Assembly (NCBI GenBank): GCA_001802655.1
Contig: MGZO01000067.1
Coordinates: 9,238-17,278 of the forward strand
Length of the DNA: 8,041 nucleotides
From: Hydrogenophilales bacterium RIFOXYD1_FULL_62_11
GTDB taxonomy: Bacteria > Pseudomonadota > Gammaproteobacteria > Burkholderiales > Thiobacillaceae
Direction of reading: 5' to 3'
The translations under genes and the position numbers were made by a program. How positions within the stretch are numbered: the stretch's first letter is position 1; the number at the start of each line of letters is the position of its first letter. Below are positions 5,585 to 8,041 of this stretch, piece by piece. The notes below the pieces were generated by a model that saw nothing but the letters and a program-made list of their open reading frames with translations, did no database searches and was not told the origin of the DNA.

Positions 5585-5615
5585 GTTGCGTGATACGTCA
5601 GGAAGACACGCGACG
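5585..5615 (+). repeat. Imperfect direct repeat, right copy (over the tetR 3' end)
   Basis: This is the partner of 2858-2888, with 27 of 31 positions equal. It contains the tetR stop codon (complement of 5598-5600) and its last codons. This copy is in its functional place, at the end of an intact gene, so it is probably the ancestral one and the left copy the duplicate or relic. Confidence 0.75.
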
Positions 5616-6197
5616 CTGCTCCAGTGCCGACCGTGACAGTTCGTTGAATAACACAGCCAGTTCCTTCGGCGGCAACTGGGTGCGTTGATCGATCCACCAG
5701 CTCAATAGTTCCACAAAGGCACCCGCCAGCCAGCGCGCGACTGCACCGCGCGGGACATTGCCAGTTGATACAGGCAGTTCGTCAGTGATAAGGCGAATCA
5801 CCATTTCGCGAAAACGCTGTTGCACAACATGGCCACTGCGCCGACCGATCATGCCGCGGAGGACCTTTCGGTGCTCGTAAACATGCTCGATGAGTCCAAG
5901 CGCGAAGTGAAAACCCTCCAATGCCCCGGCACTTGGACTCGCGTTATCTGATCGTGCGCTTGTTTGGCGTTGCAGCTCGGCTTGCAGGTCCTCAAGACCA
6001 CCTTGCAGCAGGGCATCTTTGTTGGGGTAGTGCAGATAGAACGTCGAGCGGCCGATGTTGGCCCGCTCGCAGACATCCTGCACCGCAATCTCATCCCAGC
6101 CACGATCGGCGATGAGCTCCAGGAGCGCGTCGCGCAACGCGGTACGCGTGCGTAGGCTACGGCGATCAACAGGCGCGTTGGCATGGGACTTTGTCAT
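5598..6197 (-). CDS. TetR/AcrR family transcriptional repressor
   Basis: The 199-residue protein has the normal TetR length. The N-terminal DNA-binding domain is clear: LRDALLELIADRGWDEIAVQ, with the helix-turn-helix at about residues 38-57 (VCERANIGRSTFYLHYPNKD). The C-terminal half is helical with the variable ligand pocket and gives no clue to the ligand. The start is set by AGGAG five bases before the ATG (complement of 6195-6197). It is divergent from the DUF2141/ABC unit, and a palindrome in the shared intergenic region overlaps promoter elements of both. It therefore most likely represses that unit and itself until a ligand, perhaps a transported compound, releases it. The 3' end lies in the right direct repeat. 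Confidence 0.95.
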   Translation of the reverse strand: MTKSHANAPVDRRSLRTRTALRDALLELIADRGWDEIAVQDVCERANIGRSTFYLHYPNKDALLQGGLEDLQAELQRQTSARSDNASPSAGALEGFHFALGLIEHVYEHRKVLRGMIGRRSGHVVQQRFREMVIRLITDELPVSTGNVPRGAVARWLAGAFVELLSWWIDQRTQLPPKELAVLFNELSRSALEQRRVSS

Positions 6198-6279
6198 GGA
6201 GTCTCCTGAGCATCAAGACGAAATATGTCTGTAACTGAACAGATTGGCCATTGCGGTGTCTGGACGCTGGCGCCGTGTA

Positions 6280-6309
6280 GAGACAAGATAGACACGTGTC
6301 CATTATAGA
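6280..6309 (+). promoter_or_regulatory. Candidate promoter of the DUF2141/ABC operon
   Basis: GAGACA at 6280-6285 and TATAGA at 6304-6309 are separated by 18 bases and each match the sigma-70 consensus at four of six positions. The palindrome sits in the spacer. The promoter is weak by sequence, and the exact boxes are uncertain. Confidence 0.35.
6288..6303. promoter_or_regulatory. Palindromic operator between tetR and the DUF2141/ABC operon
   Basis: GACACGTGTC at 6291-6300 is a perfect palindrome, extended to 16 bases (ATA before, CAT after) with one mismatched pair. This size and symmetry are typical of TetR-family operators. It covers part of the tetR -10 box and lies between the predicted -35 and -10 boxes of the divergent promoter, so one dimer could block both. 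Confidence 0.6.
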
Positions 6310-6328
6310 ACAAAATTCTGATGATCAA
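6302..6328 (-). promoter_or_regulatory. Candidate promoter of tetR
   Basis: On the minus strand a perfect TATAAT lies at 6302-6307, with TTGATC at 6323-6328 as a possible -35 box. The spacer of 15 bases is short. The operator palindrome overlaps and directly follows the -10 box, which fits negative autoregulation. Confidence 0.4.
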
Positions 6329-6392
6329 TCCATGTGAACTGGCCATGCGTCCTCCCGATCCGGTCGATGGCGCGCGCACGCTGGGGGGTGTT

Positions 6393-6821
6393 ATGCGTAG
6401 AACAGTGGTGGGCCTGGCGTTGGCATTCGGCGGTGCTGGCACCTCGGCGGCGGCAGACAACATAGGCGACTTGACGATCCATGCCACCGGGTTCGCACAT
6501 GCTCACGGGCACGCGGTGGCCAAGCTGTTCGCTCCCGGCGACAACGTCCTTGGGCCCGGGCGCTGGCAGGTGGGCATGCCCATTGATGGGGGTGCCGCGG
6601 TGTTTCGCTTCAAGGGGTTGCCGGCCGGCCGCTATGCCGCTGTCGTGTTCCACGACGAGAACGACAACGGGGTCATCGACCATGGCCTGCTGGGTCCATC
6701 GGAGCCGCTTGGGTTTTCCGGAGGCTTCGTGCTGAGCCTGGTGTCTGGCCGGCCCGATTTCGAGCGGTTGAAGTTCGATTTCAAACCGCCGACGCAGACG
6801 CTGGAACTGCAGGTGCGATGA
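6393..6821 (+). CDS. Secreted DUF2141 domain protein
   Basis: From ATG 6393 the product is 142 residues. It begins with a signal peptide (MRRTVVGLALAFGGAGTSAA, probable cleavage near residue 21, before DNIGDL), so the mature protein is periplasmic or envelope-bound. The hallmark of DUF2141 is plain: YAAVVFHDENDNGVIDHG followed by GPSEPLGFSGGF. The acidic loop resembles calcium-binding loops, but the function of the family is unknown. The in-frame ATGs at 6321 and 6345 would put extra residues before the signal peptide. ATG 6393 has a GGGGGG-rich RBS just upstream and is preferred. The ABC ATPase gene follows after 72 bases, so it is likely the first gene of that operon, under TetR control. 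A role as periplasmic partner of the transporter is inference from position. Confidence 0.85.
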   Translation: MRRTVVGLALAFGGAGTSAAADNIGDLTIHATGFAHAHGHAVAKLFAPGDNVLGPGRWQVGMPIDGGAAVFRFKGLPAGRYAAVVFHDENDNGVIDHGLLGPSEPLGFSGGFVLSLVSGRPDFERLKFDFKPPTQTLELQVR

Positions 6822-6893
6822 AGCCGCATTGCATCAAGCTTCGGCGCGGCCAGAAATGCCGCTAAGCCACTCACCATAACGAGGACTCATTGA

Positions 6894-7706
6894 ATGGAAA
6901 CCATGGCGTACAAAAAGAACCCCCAAGCTGCCGAACCGGCGTTAACTCGAACCGCCTTGTCGAGCGTGCCCGATGATGGCTTGGCCACGCACGGCGCCAG
7001 GCTCATCGAGCTTCGGAAGGTTAGCAAAACCTACCCTGGCGCAGGCGGCGGATTCACGGCGCTCAATCGCGTAGACCTGGAATTCTCCGCTGGCGAGTAC
7101 GTCGCGATCGTCGGCAAGTCTGGCAGTGGAAAATCTACACTCCTCAATATGCTCACGGGGATCGATCACCCGAGTAACGGCACGGTGGTCATCAACGGCG
7201 TCGACGTGCACACACTTGACGAAAGCGCATTAGCGAGCTGGCGCGGAAAGAGCATCGGGATCGTATTCCAGTTCTTCCAACTTATCCCCACTCTCACCAT
7301 TCTTGAAAATCTGTTGTTGGCGATGGATTTCGTCAAGGTTATTCCAAAGAATGAACGGCAGCATCGCGCCGAGCGGCTGCTCGAACAAGTGGGCATCGTT
7401 CAACACGGCCACAAGCTGCCATCGGCTCTATCCGGTGGCGAACAACAGCGTGCGGCAATCGCCCGAGCTCTGGCGAACGATCCACCCATTGTGGTGGCGG
7501 ATGAACCGACCGGCAACCTGGATAGCCAGACGACCGAGGTTATCCAGAATCTGTTTAAACAGCTGGCAGATGCAGGGAAAACAGTCATCGTCGTGACCCA
7601 CGACAAAATTGCAAGCGCAAGATTTGACCGCGTCGTCACACTCAAAGACGGGGTGGTGGAAAGCGACCAAAAAAGGGCCACCGAAGAGCAAGGCGCGCTG
7701 CCATGA
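6894..7706 (+). CDS. ABC transporter ATP-binding protein, MacB/LolD type
   Basis: This 270-residue ATPase has all the motifs: Walker A GKSGSGKST (residues 74-82), Q-loop in IGIVFQFFQLIPTLT, signature LSGGEQQ (179-185), Walker B IVVADEPTGNLD with D203 and E204, and H-loop H236. The Q-loop and NLD features are typical of the MacB/LolD/FtsE class, which works with FtsX-type permeases for export or lipoprotein release rather than import. About 35 residues precede the usual start of the domain and look unstructured. ATG 6894 has GAGGA eight bases upstream; ATG 6903 is an alternative. The stop overlaps the permease start (ATGA), so the two are translated together. It acts on the cytoplasmic face. 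The substrate is unknown, but the TetR gene suggests a small toxic compound. Confidence 0.95.
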   Translation: METMAYKKNPQAAEPALTRTALSSVPDDGLATHGARLIELRKVSKTYPGAGGGFTALNRVDLEFSAGEYVAIVGKSGSGKSTLLNMLTGIDHPSNGTVVINGVDVHTLDESALASWRGKSIGIVFQFFQLIPTLTILENLLLAMDFVKVIPKNERQHRAERLLEQVGIVQHGHKLPSALSGGEQQRAAIARALANDPPIVVADEPTGNLDSQTTEVIQNLFKQLADAGKTVIVVTHDKIASARFDRVVTLKDGVVESDQKRATEEQGALP

Positions 7707-8041
7707 ACATGACTCTCAAGAAGGCCTTCAGCGACTTGCGGAACGCTCCCAGCCAGAGCTTGCTAGCCATTTTTGCGCTGGTGATTGGGTTGTGGGGTGT
7801 CGGTGGGATTCTCGTGTCCTACACCATTCTGACCAATGACCTGAACGAGAACTTCACCCAAACGCGCCCGGCGCATGCCGTGCTCACCTCGAAAGACTTC
7901 GGGCGCCTCGACCTGGCCACCCTCAGAGCCAAACCCGAAATCGAAAGCGCGGAATTCCGCGACCTGTCGATGCAGAGAATCGAGGTCCACCCCAATGACT
8001 GGATACCGCTGTGGCTGTTTGGTGTCGAGGATTTCAACAGG
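7703..8041 (+). CDS. FtsX/MacB-type ABC transporter permease (5' part, cut by right edge)
   Basis: The first 113 residues are present. MTLKKAFSDLRNAPSQSLLA is followed by a single hydrophobic segment (about residues 19-43, IFALVIGLWGVGGILVSYTI) and then a soluble, probably periplasmic part with ARPAHAV-like and FRDLSMQRIEV stretches. This is the layout of FtsX/MacB permeases: one N-terminal membrane helix, a large periplasmic domain, then three more helices beyond the edge. The ATG lies in the ATPase stop (ATGA), so the two form one transporter. Whether a membrane-fusion protein follows cannot be seen. Confidence 0.85.
   Translation, partial: MNMTLKKAFSDLRNAPSQSLLAIFALVIGLWGVGGILVSYTILTNDLNENFTQTRPAHAVLTSKDFGRLDLATLRAKPEIESAEFRDLSMQRIEVHPNDWIPLWLFGVEDFNR

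Noticed and set aside
2810..5615. A complete Tn3-family transposon
   Set aside because: There is no transposase, resolvase or opposite inverted repeat in the window, and no target duplication could be confirmed. Only one diverged end-like sequence is present.
6822..6893. A terminator or small gene between the DUF2141 and ABC ATPase genes
   Set aside because: No clear hairpin with a T-run and no ORF with an RBS was seen. The gap only holds the RBS of the ATPase gene.

Overview
The window is GC-rich, with tightly packed genes. It looks like part of an integrative and conjugative element (ICE) from a proteobacterium, probably a beta- or gammaproteobacterium. The main evidence is the left end, where a TraF-type S26 signal peptidase, a small coupled ORF and a VirD2-like relaxase with a DUF3363-type body lie head to tail. 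That order is known from Tn4371-like ICEs, where the stretch after the relaxase is a usual site for cargo. No chromosomal housekeeping gene is present, so the host cannot be named from this window.

Bases 1-2596 are the transfer module: the 3' part of traF, a 108-codon ORF of unknown function, and the relaxase. Each pair of genes overlaps by ATGA. The relaxase has a one-base frameshift close to its 3' end. The conserved C-terminus is still readable in the next frame and ends at 2596. Without that correction the ORF runs on spuriously to 3105. A 22-bp perfect palindrome lies inside the relaxase gene.

Bases 2597-3035 hold no convincing intact gene and look like a junction. They contain a possible truncated LysR start, a Tn3-like terminal inverted repeat, and one copy of a 31-bp imperfect direct repeat. 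The second copy of that repeat lies at 5585-5615, over the 3' end of tetR. A solitary hairpin resembling a type I-E CRISPR repeat core is also present.

Bases 2989-5581 are a cargo block lying almost entirely between the two direct repeats. It holds a VOC-fold protein, a fragment resembling a peroxiredoxin, a carboxymuconolactone decarboxylase/AhpD-like protein, an ECF-type sigma factor with a cysteine-containing C-terminal extension, and a frameshifted small ORF. The sigma gene and the head of the VOC unit share a nearly identical promoter/RBS leader with the same spacing. This suggests one sigma factor drives both, as a small self-regulated unit possibly concerned with redox or electrophile stress.

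Bases 5598-8041 are a second cargo unit. A TetR repressor is divergent from a presumed operon of a secreted DUF2141 protein, a MacB/LolD-type ABC ATPase and an FtsX-type permease cut by the window edge. The intergenic region carries a palindrome placed to repress both directions. The likely theme is efflux or envelope export under repressor control; the substrate is unknown.
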